A DNA stretch of 64,000 bases from Leptospira stimsonii. Its GTDB lineage: Bacteria > Spirochaetota > Leptospiria > Leptospirales > Leptospiraceae. This document shows, in pieces, positions 1 to 9,511 of the stretch. The notes beneath the pieces were generated by a model. It was not told the origin of the DNA. It saw only the letters and a program-made list of their open reading frames with translations, and did no database searches. Both the position numbers and the translations under genes were made by a program. The stretch lies in NCBI RefSeq assembly GCF_003545885.1, contig NZ_QHCT01000003.1:62001-126000 (forward strand). The letters run 5' to 3'. Within the stretch, counting starts at the first letter, position 1. Each line of letters starts with the position of its first letter.

Positions 1-1
1 A

Positions 2-148
2 ACGCCCTCTTACACCCCTGAAAAAACCGGTTTTAATACACCCTTTGGCATAGACCTTGCTTATATAGGACCAAGAGGACTGGACGAAGCTCCGGAACAA
101 ACGGTCGAATTCGATCCTCTTGAATACGAAAAGCGAACCTCGATGTGA
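2..148 (+). CDS. C-terminal end of an unidentified protein (5' end outside window)
   Basis: An open frame enters the window from the left and stops at a TGA at 146-148, giving 48 residues that end in KRTSM. The piece is acidic and proline-containing (PEKTGF, GPRGLDEAPEQ) and shows no domain I recognise. It lies on the same strand as lpxC, whose ATG is 53 bases downstream, so the two may be co-transcribed. Whether this is the tail of a longer gene cannot be tested here, because a frame open at the window edge can also be chance. Confidence 0.5.
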   Translation, partial: TPSYTPEKTGFNTPFGIDLAYIGPRGLDEAPEQTVEFDPLEYEKRTSM

Positions 149-201
149 CCCGGGCAGTCCTTTCAAATAGGACTTTCCTGTGAAATCGAAAATGCACAAC
201 T

Positions 202-1107
202 ATGAAAGAAACCATATATAGAAGATCCATACAGGATACAGTTAGAATCAAAGGGATCGGGCTTCATTCCGGAAAGGAAGTAAACTTAGTCGCCCATCCG
301 GCCCCATCTGGTACAGGAATCGTTTTTGAATATCGAAAAGGTCAGGAAAAAGCCTCGATCTCGGCAGAACTGAGTAACGTCGTAGATACAAGCAATGCAA
401 CCACGCTTGGAGACGGCCTTTATCGAATCCAAACAGTAGAACACCTGTTAGCCGCGGTTTACGCCTTAGGACTGACCGACCTCATTCTTGAAATCGACGC
501 TGTCGAAGTTCCGATTATGGACGGCTCTTCCCTTCCATTCTTACAAGCTCTGGAATCCGCTGGAATCGTAGAATATCCTGAAATCGTAGAACCGATTTAC
601 GTACAAAATCCACTCTGGGTTGTGGACGGGGATAAATACCTTGTTCTGCTTCCAAGCGACGAACTCAAAGTAACCTATACGATCGACTTTCCCCATCCTC
701 TTCTCAAAGGACAGAGTATTACGATTTCTTTGGATAGAGATAAGATCAAACAAGAGATTCTTCCCGCAAGAACCTTTGGTTTTTTGAAAGACGTAGAAGC
801 GCTTCAAGCCAGAGGATTGGCGATGGGCGGATCCTTAGACAATGCGATCGTCCTGACCCAAGACGGATATTTAAACCAACAACTCCGTTTTGAAAACGAA
901 TGCGTGCGCCATAAGATTTTGGATCTCTTCGGAGACATTTCCATCGCGGGTCGCCCGATCATCGGTCATTATCTCGCATCGAAAGCCGGACACGCCCTCG
1001 ATATTTCCATGGCGAAATTGGTGATGAGTAGCGTCACCGGAGACGAAATCAGCAAATACAAAAGCAGAAGAACTCCTCTTTTCAAAAGAAAAGCGATCGT
1101 CGTTTAA
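202..1107 (+). CDS. lpxC: UDP-3-O-(or N-)acyl-GlcNAc deacetylase LpxC
   Basis: Cytoplasmic zinc amidase for the committed step of lipid A synthesis: it removes the N-acetyl group from the acylated UDP-sugar. At 301 residues it has the length of the E. coli enzyme. The zinc ligands are visible as H81 (TVEHLLAA), H237 and D241 (RHKILDLFGD), and the catalytic His is H264 (KAGHALD). The first residues of the family start directly after the ATG at 202 (KGIGLHSG at about 17-24), so this start is favoured although the ribosome site is weak. In Leptospira the substrate may carry GlcNAc3N, which is family knowledge and not visible here. A partial ORF precedes it and ptsI follows on the same strand after 145 bases. 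Confidence 0.96.
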   Translation: MKETIYRRSIQDTVRIKGIGLHSGKEVNLVAHPAPSGTGIVFEYRKGQEKASISAELSNVVDTSNATTLGDGLYRIQTVEHLLAAVYALGLTDLILEIDAVEVPIMDGSSLPFLQALESAGIVEYPEIVEPIYVQNPLWVVDGDKYLVLLPSDELKVTYTIDFPHPLLKGQSITISLDRDKIKQEILPARTFGFLKDVEALQARGLAMGGSLDNAIVLTQDGYLNQQLRFENECVRHKILDLFGDISIAGRPIIGHYLASKAGHALDISMAKLVMSSVTGDEISKYKSRRTPLFKRKAIVV

Positions 1108-1252
1108 GAATTCTTTCAACTTCCGATTTCGACCTCTTTTTTTAGGGTCGAGTCGTATTCCCGCAGAGTTTCGGCTTTTTTAGAAAAGAATTGTCAGATT
1201 CTTCTTTTCGAGAATTCTGTAGTCGAGTTTTGCTCGGAAATCAACTCTATCA

Positions 1253-2995
1253 ATGATCCCCTCTAAACGGACAGTTTTTCCCGGAATCACCGCTTTCCCG
1301 GGAAAACTATACGGTAAAGTCCTCAAAACCGGAAAAAAGAGGAATACCATTCTAACCGGGACCTACGTCCATGAATCCGCCAAAGAAGAAGAAATCGAAA
1401 AATTCAAAACCGCATTAGAAGAAAGCCTCGAAAGCCTTCGCATCCTAATCACTTCCGTAGAAGCCTCCGGTCCAGACCACAAAGAAGTTCAGGAAATTTT
1501 AGAAACCCAAGCGATGATCTGTTCGGATCCGAGCCTTTCCACCTCGGTTCAAAAAAGAATTTTGGATCTGGGAGAAAACGCGATTCTTGCAGTTCAAAAC
1601 GTAACACACGAAATCTCAGAGAAATTCCGAGCCATGGAAAGTGAATTTTTTCGTGAAAGGGTCGATCACTTTCATGACGTCTCTAATCGGTTGATCGAAT
1701 TCATTGCAGGCAAAAAGGAAGAGGATTCTTTTTTGTCCGGTTTGAAAGAGGATCTGATCTTGGTCGCAAGAGAACTCACTCCGTCTCAGATGATTCTTAT
1801 GGACAAATCGAGAATCCGCGGAATCGCCACCGATCTCGGCGGAAAAACGGGGCATATGGCGATCCTCGCGAGGAACTATGGAATTCCTACGGTGGTCGGT
1901 TTGAAAGATTTTTCCACCTATGTAAGAGACAACGAATTCATTTTTCTCGATGCGGAAGCAGGACACGTAGTTCGTTTTCCGACTTTGGAAGAAGTCAAAT
2001 ACTACGGTTTTTCATCCACATACCCGGTCGAAGAAAACGAAACAAAAAAAATCAGAGCCGTAAGCAAAGACGGAATCCGAGTCAAAATCAAATGTAATTT
2101 AGAATCAGAACTCGACTGCGAACAGGCGATTCGCTCCGGTGCAGAAGGCGTTGGCCTCTTTCGAAGTGAATCCCTATTCTTAAAATACCAAGACAGCAAC
2201 GTTTCCGGCGAAGAACAGTTCCGCGCGTATAAGGCGATCGCTGAAGGAATGGAAGACAAACCCGTTACGATCCGAACCTTCGATATCGGAGCGGATAAAT
2301 TTTCTACGGGAGAAGAAGAGGAGAATCCGTTCTTGGGAAATAGAGGAATTCGATATTCCCTTTCCAATCCGGAGTGGTTCAGTGAACAACTAACAGCGAT
2401 TTTGCGAGCCTCGGCTTTCGGGAATGTAAGCATTCTACTTCCGATGATCACCGGCCCGGCGGAAATCATCAAGACCAGAGCCTTACTGGAAGAATGTAAA
2501 CGCAAACTCAGCGCTCAAAAAGAGAAATTTAATAAGAAAATTAAGGTCGGCGCGATGATCGAAACCCCCGCCGCGGTCTCTGCCTTGGATCTGATCGCCA
2601 GAGAAGCGGATTTTTTCTCAGTGGGAACGAACGATCTTCTTCAATATATCATGGCTGTGGATCGAAATAATATCCACGTTTCTTCCCTCTACAATCCGTA
2701 TCACATCGCCTTTTTACGCGCGCTCATTCGAATCGTAGAAGTCTCAAGGGATTATGACAAACCTCTGGGAATCTGCGGGGAACTCGCTTCTGATACGAAC
2801 TTTACGATCTTCTTGATCGGAATCGGAATTCGGGATCTTTCGGTATCGATCCCGTTTTTGAATCCGATACGAAAAATCATTCGTTCCATTTCGCTCCATC
2901 AAGCGGGAATTCTGGTGAAAAAGATTTTAGAACTTTCCGAAGAAGAAAACTACGAAAATATCGAAGCCTTTCTTTTCAGTAAACACCTCAGTTAG
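1253..2995 (+). CDS. ptsI: Phosphoenolpyruvate-protein phosphotransferase (PTS enzyme I)
   Basis: Enzyme I takes phosphate from PEP onto a histidine and passes it to HPr. The phospho-histidine is H201 in GGKTGHMAILARN. The C-terminal PEP-binding barrel shows FDIGADK, the ETPAAV helix, the GTNDLLQY motif and the catalytic Cys in GICGELASD. At 580 residues it is the normal size for enzyme I without an N-terminal GAF domain (PtsP would be longer). No HPr or enzyme II gene is in the window, so the target may be a regulatory rather than a sugar-uptake chain; that is inference. Its last 8 bases overlap the end of the convergent gene on the other strand. Confidence 0.93.
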   Translation: MIPSKRTVFPGITAFPGKLYGKVLKTGKKRNTILTGTYVHESAKEEEIEKFKTALEESLESLRILITSVEASGPDHKEVQEILETQAMICSDPSLSTSVQKRILDLGENAILAVQNVTHEISEKFRAMESEFFRERVDHFHDVSNRLIEFIAGKKEEDSFLSGLKEDLILVARELTPSQMILMDKSRIRGIATDLGGKTGHMAILARNYGIPTVVGLKDFSTYVRDNEFIFLDAEAGHVVRFPTLEEVKYYGFSSTYPVEENETKKIRAVSKDGIRVKIKCNLESELDCEQAIRSGAEGVGLFRSESLFLKYQDSNVSGEEQFRAYKAIAEGMEDKPVTIRTFDIGADKFSTGEEEENPFLGNRGIRYSLSNPEWFSEQLTAILRASAFGNVSILLPMITGPAEIIKTRALLEECKRKLSAQKEKFNKKIKVGAMIETPAAVSALDLIAREADFFSVGTNDLLQYIMAVDRNNIHVSSLYNPYHIAFLRALIRIVEVSRDYDKPLGICGELASDTNFTIFLIGIGIRDLSVSIPFLNPIRKIIRSISLHQAGILVKKILELSEEENYENIEAFLFSKHLS

Positions 2996-3677
2996 AAATT
3001 TCTTTTTCCAAAATCAAGAACACGAAAGAATCCCAGACTTTTTCCTTCTCCTGAAAAAAGACAGGACCCAACGTTTCCTTATCTTTCTTCAAACAAAGAT
3101 ACGAATGTTTATCGGTACGAAGATAAAATTTTCCGGTGGTTCCAGAAAGAAGCTGAATCAGATCCTTTAATAATTTCGGAAGATTTTTTTCGTTTTCGGG
3201 TAACGAGACTCCGGTCATGAGTATTTCCTGATTCTCCCAGGTTCCGGAAATGGTCACGGCTTTGGGATTCCATTCCTCGAATAACTCCTTTTCGTAAGTC
3301 GCCAACGCAGGATTCAGGATCGTATGAATTTCGGAATTCAGCGTGAGAGGGAATTCTTTTCCTACCACTCTCGGTATAAATCCTTCCGTTCGAAATTGTT
3401 TCCAATTTTCAAATCCTTCTATTCTAGAAAGTCCTCTTATAAACCCGGGAGTGAGTCCACCCACCGTAATCGCATTTTTGGAAAGATTGGCGTTCAGAAT
3501 CGAGCGCATACATAAAAATCCCAAGTTGTAAGGGGAGAATTGGGAAACCTGGGAAAAGTTCCAAACCTCGTTCTCTCTCATGGGGGAAAGATAGAGATTG
3601 TCCAGTGCGTATAAATCTCCGTGCCCGGAAGGGGAAAATACGGAAGATTTCTGGATTTGTTTCTGAGTGCCGGCCAT
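2988..3677 (-). CDS. Conserved hypothetical protein
   Basis: 229 residues that I cannot place in a family. There is no signal peptide, long hydrophobic segment or nucleotide-binding motif. The N-terminal third has aromatic and Asn-rich stretches, and the rest looks like a mixed alpha/beta soluble protein ending in a Lys/Glu-rich tail. The gene converges on ptsI with an 8-base overlap of the two stop regions. A terminator just upstream of it closes the acyl-CoA ligase gene, so it probably has its own promoter in 3678-3718. Confidence 0.75.
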   Translation of the reverse strand: MAGTQKQIQKSSVFSPSGHGDLYALDNLYLSPMRENEVWNFSQVSQFSPYNLGFLCMRSILNANLSKNAITVGGLTPGFIRGLSRIEGFENWKQFRTEGFIPRVVGKEFPLTLNSEIHTILNPALATYEKELFEEWNPKAVTISGTWENQEILMTGVSLPENEKNLPKLLKDLIQLLSGTTGKFYLRTDKHSYLCLKKDKETLGPVFFQEKEKVWDSFVFLILEKEISN

Positions 3678-3718
3678 ATACTGTTCCTATCGGTACGGCT
3701 CTTCATTCTCAGAAGAAA

Positions 3719-3747
3719 TAAAAAAGCCAGCTTTTTTAGGGCTGGCT
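3719..3747 (-). terminator. Rho-independent terminator of the acyl-CoA ligase gene
   Basis: Read on the minus strand, AGCCAGC and GCTGGCT (3741-3747 and 3725-3731) form a 7-bp GC-rich stem around a 9-base loop, followed at once by a run of T. It lies 28 bases after the ligase stop codon, in the right orientation. Confidence 0.85.
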
Positions 3748-3774
3748 GATTTCAGTTCGAAAAATCGAAAAATT

Positions 3775-5829
3775 CTAATCTTGGTTTGTCGCGTAGATTT
3801 TTTTGATCTTGTCGATGTATTTCTCAGTGATCACGTGACGTTTCATTTTCATCATATTGTTCAATTCCTCACCCACTTCAAAAGGTTTGGAGATGATGAT
3901 AAATGGAGTCACTTGCTCAAAGGATTTGAATCCGTTTTTCGTATTATTGAGCGCCTTGATCTCTTTTCTATAAAGATCGTAGACTTTCGGATTTTCGATC
4001 AGCTTTTCGTTGCTCGGCTCGTTGATTCCGTTTTCTTTCGCCCATTCCTGGAGTTTTTCAAAATCCGGAACGATGATCGCACCTAAATTTTTCTGATCCT
4101 GGCCGATCACCATACACTGGCTGATATACGCGGATTCCTGAAGTTTGTTTTCGATCGGAACCGGTTCCACGTTTTCCCCGCCTAAGAGAACTACGGTGTC
4201 TTTTGCACGCCCGGTGAGAGTTAGGGTCTTTTTGAAGTTGATCATCCCCATGTCGCCGGTGTTCATCCATCCGTCTTGGATCGCTTTGGAAGTAGCCTCT
4301 TCGTTTTTGAAATATCCTTTCATCACTTGAGGTCCCTTGATAAAGACGACACCTTTGAGACCAAGTTTTCCTTGAGAAACGTTTCCGTCCTCATCGATCT
4401 CTGTGAGAACGACATTGTTGTCGTTGCGGATCTGGAGTTTTGTTTTCGGAGCGACCACACCCACGGAACCGATGATCAATTTTTCAAAGGTTCTCACGGA
4501 GATTACCGGGGACGTTTCGGTCATTCCATAACCTTCCAAAACGTTGATTCCGATGTTTCCAAAGAATTCGTCTACGTGCCTTGGAAGAGCTCCTCCGCCG
4601 GAAATCGAAGCTTTGAGTTGCCCACCCGTAGCCGCTCTGATCTTGGCAAGAACGATTCGATCCAGAGTAAAGCTATTGAGGAACACTGCAAGTCCTGCGA
4701 TCGTATAGAGAGGCGAACTTAAAAAATAAAATTCGGTTCCCGCGAGAAAGGCGCCTAACGCACCCGCGATGACGGTGAGCGTGAATGGACCTGTCAGGAG
4801 AAATTGGATGAACATGAGAATTCCGTAGAAAAAAGAAGTGATCGGACTTCTTCCATGATAGTCCACTTGGATTCCAGTTAAAAAACGAACCGCTTGGTTT
4901 TTCTTACTCGAGAAAAAATACGCGAGTTTGAAAAGTCCTCTGCGAAGCGCCGGAGTCTGAGCAGGATCGTTGATTCTCGTATAAATTCCGTTATAGATGT
5001 TTTCCCAGAGTCTTGGTGCAGAACCCATAAACGTCGGTTTAACCGTCGCCAAGTCCTGGCGAAGGTCTCTAACATTCGTGTAATAGGTCGCCGCTCCGAG
5101 TCCGAGACAAACGTATTCGACTACTCTTTCGAAAACGTGCCAGATCGGAAGAATGGAAAGAAGACGTGCATTCGGTTGGATCTTCAACATCGGGCTGACG
5201 TGGTTCACTTGGTGCATCATGTTGGAATGTTTCAACATAACACCTTTGGGAAGTCCCGTAGTCCCGGAAGTATAGATCAGAGTGAAAAGATCGTCCGGTT
5301 GAATCGCGGAGATTCTTTCTTCCGCTTTTCTAGAACCACCTTCTCTGAGTTTCTTTCCTTTTTCGATGAGGTCCTGCATTTTCAAAACGCCTGGGGCGGT
5401 GCTCGCAGGATCCATCAGGATGATGGTCTTCACATTGGTAAGCTGTGATTTGTTTCTATTAAACTTCTCGAGCATCTTATCGTTTTCGATAAAAACGACT
5501 TCGACTTCCGAGTGATTGAGAATATAAACGATTTCAGAATCTGTAATATCAGTTCCGCGTGGAACGTCGGCGGCGCCGGTCAGAATCACACCATAGTCTG
5601 CGATGATCCATTCGATACGATTATCTGCGAGTAAACCTACTCTCTGTTTTTGTTGAACACCTAACTCGATCAAGGCTTCCGCAAGATTCAAACCTTGCTC
5701 GTACACTTGACCGTATGTAGTAGGATAATAGTCCTTCTTGGAATCTTTTGAAAAGAACGCCGGTAGGTCCCGGAATTTTTCCGCAGATTCACGAAATAGC
5801 TGGGCTAAGTTTTCCGCCATGAAACTCAT
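3775..5829 (-). CDS. Long-chain acyl-CoA synthetase (AMP-binding) with hydrophobic insertion
   Basis: Activates a fatty acid to acyl-AMP and then acyl-CoA. The ATP/AMP signature [11 protein letters not shown] lies at about residues 187-197, and the second adenylate motif [10 protein letters not shown] at about 432-441. The 684-residue length fits the eukaryotic-like long-chain (FadD15/Faa) branch. Between them, residues about 330-388 form a very hydrophobic stretch ([34 protein letters not shown]) that can span a membrane two or three times and is not part of the soluble fold. It is therefore likely tethered to the inner membrane. It is transcribed alone, with a hairpin in its leader and a clear terminator behind it. 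The ATG at 5829 is followed at codon 4 by a second Met. Confidence 0.9.
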   Translation of the reverse strand: MSFMAENLAQLFRESAEKFRDLPAFFSKDSKKDYYPTTYGQVYEQGLNLAEALIELGVQQKQRVGLLADNRIEWIIADYGVILTGAADVPRGTDITDSEIVYILNHSEVEVVFIENDKMLEKFNRNKSQLTNVKTIILMDPASTAPGVLKMQDLIEKGKKLREGGSRKAEERISAIQPDDLFTLIYTSGTTGLPKGVMLKHSNMMHQVNHVSPMLKIQPNARLLSILPIWHVFERVVEYVCLGLGAATYYTNVRDLRQDLATVKPTFMGSAPRLWENIYNGIYTRINDPAQTPALRRGLFKLAYFFSSKKNQAVRFLTGIQVDYHGRSPITSFFYGILMFIQFLLTGPFTLTVIAGALGAFLAGTEFYFLSSPLYTIAGLAVFLNSFTLDRIVLAKIRAATGGQLKASISGGGALPRHVDEFFGNIGINVLEGYGMTETSPVISVRTFEKLIIGSVGVVAPKTKLQIRNDNNVVLTEIDEDGNVSQGKLGLKGVVFIKGPQVMKGYFKNEEATSKAIQDGWMNTGDMGMINFKKTLTLTGRAKDTVVLLGGENVEPVPIENKLQESAYISQCMVIGQDQKNLGAIIVPDFEKLQEWAKENGINEPSNEKLIENPKVYDLYRKEIKALNNTKNGFKSFEQVTPFIIISKPFEVGEELNNMMKMKRHVITEKYIDKIKKIYATNQD

Positions 5830-5868
5830 TCACTCCTGATATCTTTAGTTCAATACAACTTAGGAATT

Positions 5869-5886
5869 CCGGCAAGATCCTGCCGG
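5869..5886. promoter_or_regulatory. Inverted repeat upstream of the acyl-CoA ligase gene
   Basis: CCGGCA and TGCCGG are separated by 6 bases and form a perfect 6-bp hairpin or operator-like dyad, 40 bases before the ligase start. No T-run follows on either strand, so it is not a standard terminator. It could be an operator or a leader hairpin; which one cannot be decided from sequence. Confidence 0.4.
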
Positions 5887-5981
5887 CAAGTATTCAAAAT
5901 TAAATATCGAAGCTCAGAAATAAACCCTTTTTTTTCTACCGTATTCGAGAAGCTCTTATTTATTCATCATGTTATACAATA

Positions 5982-6485
5982 CTATGGTGCAGTGAACCAA
6001 TTAGAAAAACTTGCCCTGAGTTTCGGATAATCCCGTTCCTGAATTCCATATTGAATTTTCAGAAGTTTACCGGATGGGCTGAAAACCAATAGCGCCGGTT
6101 GCCCTTCTACCTTGTATTCGTTTATCAAAGCGAAGTCCCGATCGATTAAGAACGGATAGGTCATCCCGAATTCCTGAGCGGCTTTCAAATGTTCCTCTTT
6201 GCTGTGTTCCGGCTCGGTATTGATCCCCAAAAGAACCCCATTCTTCCCTTGCAAATCTTTGGAAAGTTTTTCCAAAACGGGAACGGCTTCCTTACAAGGT
6301 TCGCACCAAGAAGCCCAGACATCCAAAAGTAAAACCTTTCCCTTGTAAGCCAAGAGATCCACGGAATTACCGTCCGGATCGGAAAGTTTGAGTTTGTAGA
6401 GAATCGATTCTTCTTTCGAAGAATGACAGGCAGAAAGGAAAATTAAGAAAAGGGTAAATACGATCCGAATTGAAAACATCTCCAT
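5982..6485 (-). CDS. TlpA/ResA-like thiol-disulfide lipoprotein
   Basis: A membrane-anchored thioredoxin-fold protein. The N-terminus is a short lipoprotein signal with a lipobox ending at C20 (IFLSAC), which places it outside the inner membrane. The redox pair is C61-C64 in WASWCEPCKEA, typical of the TlpA/ResA/AhpC-TSA group that reduces or remakes disulfides in cytochrome c maturation or copper centre assembly. The length of 167 residues fits. No cytochrome-maturation gene is adjacent, so the client is unknown. It shares the strand of the ligase downstream, separated by 152 bases. Confidence 0.85.
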   Translation of the reverse strand: MEMFSIRIVFTLFLIFLSACHSSKEESILYKLKLSDPDGNSVDLLAYKGKVLLLDVWASWCEPCKEAVPVLEKLSKDLQGKNGVLLGINTEPEHSKEEHLKAAQEFGMTYPFLIDRDFALINEYKVEGQPALLVFSPSGKLLKIQYGIQERDYPKLRASFSNWFTAP

Positions 6486-6557
6486 ACATCTTCTTACATC
6501 GGAAAAGAATGTAAATGGAAAAAATCTTTCCAGCCAAGGACCTCCTTTGAAACTGGG

Positions 6558-6951
6558 ATGACACCCGTGAACCCCGTCTTTTACAATTACTTCTCCGGTC
6601 CGGAAGAATTCTTAACGTATCTAAAGAAAGATCGATTCGGAGGTTCGGGAATGATCTCCACTCCCGTTGCAAAAGAACCGTATTTTTCCGAAACCAATCG
6701 AAAAGCAAAACTGGAACTTCAGGAAAATCAGATTCTTATTTTTTTAAAGGGAAAAGAAACCGCTAAGAATTTTACGATTCCACTCAACGGAAACTCTAAA
6801 ACGAATCTCCTCGAATTTCTGCCCGATTATTTGAGTTTTAAGAACGAAGAGGATTCTTTTACGATTCGACTGCAACCTTTGGATCGGGAAAGGATTCATC
6901 TTCAGATCGATTCGAAAATTGGACTTGAGTTTTCGGGAACCCTAACGAGGC

Positions 6952-6977
<26 letters not shown>
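6558..6977 (+). CDS. Conserved hypothetical protein
   Basis: 139 residues, soluble and rich in beta-strand-like alternation (KLELQENQILIFLKG, RIHLQIDSKIGLEFSG), with no signal peptide. It begins near FYNYFSGPEEFLTYL. I recognise no family. The last 26 bases overlap the 3' end of the convergent glycosyltransferase gene. A purine-rich GGACCT/GGGATG context precedes the ATG but there is no strong ribosome site, so the start is uncertain. Confidence 0.65.
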
Positions 6978-8127
<1,150 letters not shown>

Positions 8128-8141
8128 ATAGATTTCCCCGA

Positions 8142-8987
8142 TCAGGTCCAATCCCTCAGACTGGATTGAAAATATCCCTTCGAAGTTTTCCAGAGAAGAT
8201 CCAAAGATTCGGAATGTCCCGCGATCAAACCCTCTCCCCTTCCGGAAGCGGTTTGAAACCGATACGGTTCGCCGGATTGAATTTCGAGATCGGTTCCCCC
8301 CGATGCCCGTACCAGCGCTATTCCCGCGCAAACGTCCCATTCGTTTTTCGGTTTGAGGGAAATGGAAATGGAAGCAATTCCAGCGGCTACGAGTCCTAAC
8401 TTATACGCGATTGAACCCATAGCGGAAAATTTCCAATCCGCGGGAATCATACTCGGTTTAAAAAGCCCTTCTCTTTCTTCCGTTCTGGAAATCAGAACCG
8501 TTTTTATTGGAGAATTAGAATGTAATTTTTTTGAAAACCGTTTCGAATCGATTTTATAAGAATCCGGTATTTCCGAAAACTGAATGGAATCCACTCCTAA
8601 ACTTTCGGCTCCACAGATCAACTCGCCTGTGACAGGATTCAAGATCACACCCAACACGGCCTTGCCCTTAACGGATAAACCAAGGCTGATCGCAAATTCA
8701 GGATTCTTATGAACGAATTCTCGTGTGCCGTCGATGGGATCCAGGATCCAAGCCGCGGTCAGTTCGGTGATATCCTTTCGTTCTTTGTCTTCTTCCGAAA
8801 GAACGGGAATCTTCGTGAATTTTAGACTTTCCGCGATAAACGCTCCCGCTTTGAGATCGGCCTCGGTGACGGGATCGTTCCCTCCCTTATCCGTGACCTT
8901 AAAATCGGAATGATAGATTTCTAATACGATTTTTCCCGCTTCCAGAACGGAATCAATCGCGGGCTGTAGATATTGAATCGAATCCAA
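8142..8987 (-). CDS. cysQ: 3'(2'),5'-bisphosphate nucleotidase / inositol monophosphatase family (CysQ-like)
   Basis: A Mg-dependent phosphatase of the IMPase superfamily. The metal-binding motifs are in order: LSEED, then ILDPIDGTREF, and NEWDVCAGIAL near the C-terminus. The DPIDGT-x-EF form is closer to CysQ, which removes phosphate from pAp made in sulfate assimilation, than to true inositol phosphatases. The 281-residue length fits. Substrate choice between pAp and sugar phosphates cannot be settled from motifs alone. It precedes the glycosyltransferase on the same strand. Confidence 0.85.
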   Translation of the reverse strand: MDSIQYLQPAIDSVLEAGKIVLEIYHSDFKVTDKGGNDPVTEADLKAGAFIAESLKFTKIPVLSEEDKERKDITELTAAWILDPIDGTREFVHKNPEFAISLGLSVKGKAVLGVILNPVTGELICGAESLGVDSIQFSEIPDSYKIDSKRFSKKLHSNSPIKTVLISRTEEREGLFKPSMIPADWKFSAMGSIAYKLGLVAAGIASISISLKPKNEWDVCAGIALVRASGGTDLEIQSGEPYRFQTASGRGEGLIAGHSESLDLLWKTSKGYFQSSLRDWT

Positions 8988-9013
8988 AAAAGAAAATACT
9001 CAGGAAAAATGAA

Positions 9014-9454
9014 TCACTTAACGGGTTTCGATTCCGGAGTGGTTGCGCTTTCTTTGTGAGGGTCGTCTAAGTTTTCCGGACGGATATAAAAAACCTCATT
9101 TTCAGGAGTCTGAAGATAGATTTCCGGATCCATTTTATAACTATAGAAAAAGAGAAACTTCTTATACTTCACATAAACAGTGTAAGTCCCTTTTTGAGGT
9201 TCATACAACATCGTTTCCGCATTGAGATCCTTTGTGATCTCCTTGTATTCGAGGTATCTATGATGGAGCGTATATTTTACCGCAGAGAGCAGATTTTTTT
9301 CGAGCGTTGCCTTTTTAAAAGCGTCCGAAATTTTGATATTTTTGTTAAACTCTTCTACTTTGTTGAATTCTTCCACAACACCTTGAGACTTTCCGGCGTA
9401 AATTCCGGAAGTGGTAATGAGAAGTAATAAAGATATCGCGAATATTTTCTTCAT
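9014..9454 (-). CDS. Secreted hypothetical protein
   Basis: 146 residues with a clear signal peptide (MKKIFAISLLLLITTSGIYA, cleavage likely after AYA-like IYA) and no lipobox Cys, so probably periplasmic or exported. The mature part starts with an imperfect tandem VEEFNK repeat and continues with basic and aromatic residues, ending in a Pro/Ser/Thr-rich tail. Family unknown. It lies 26 bases before the cysQ-like start on the same strand and could be its operon leader. Confidence 0.75.
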   Translation of the reverse strand: MKKIFAISLLLLITTSGIYAGKSQGVVEEFNKVEEFNKNIKISDAFKKATLEKNLLSAVKYTLHHRYLEYKEITKDLNAETMLYEPQKGTYTVYVKYKKFLFFYSYKMDPEIYLQTPENEVFYIRPENLDDPHKESATTPESKPVK

Positions 9455-9511
9455 CTGGGTTTCCTGTCTGCTACTAGTATCGGATTTCGGGGAAGTAAAC
9501 TTACCCCTTCC

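Noticed and set aside
8128..8340. Upstream extension of the glycosyltransferase frame
   Set aside because: It would run through the CysQ-like coding region, and the ribosome site supports ATG 8127.
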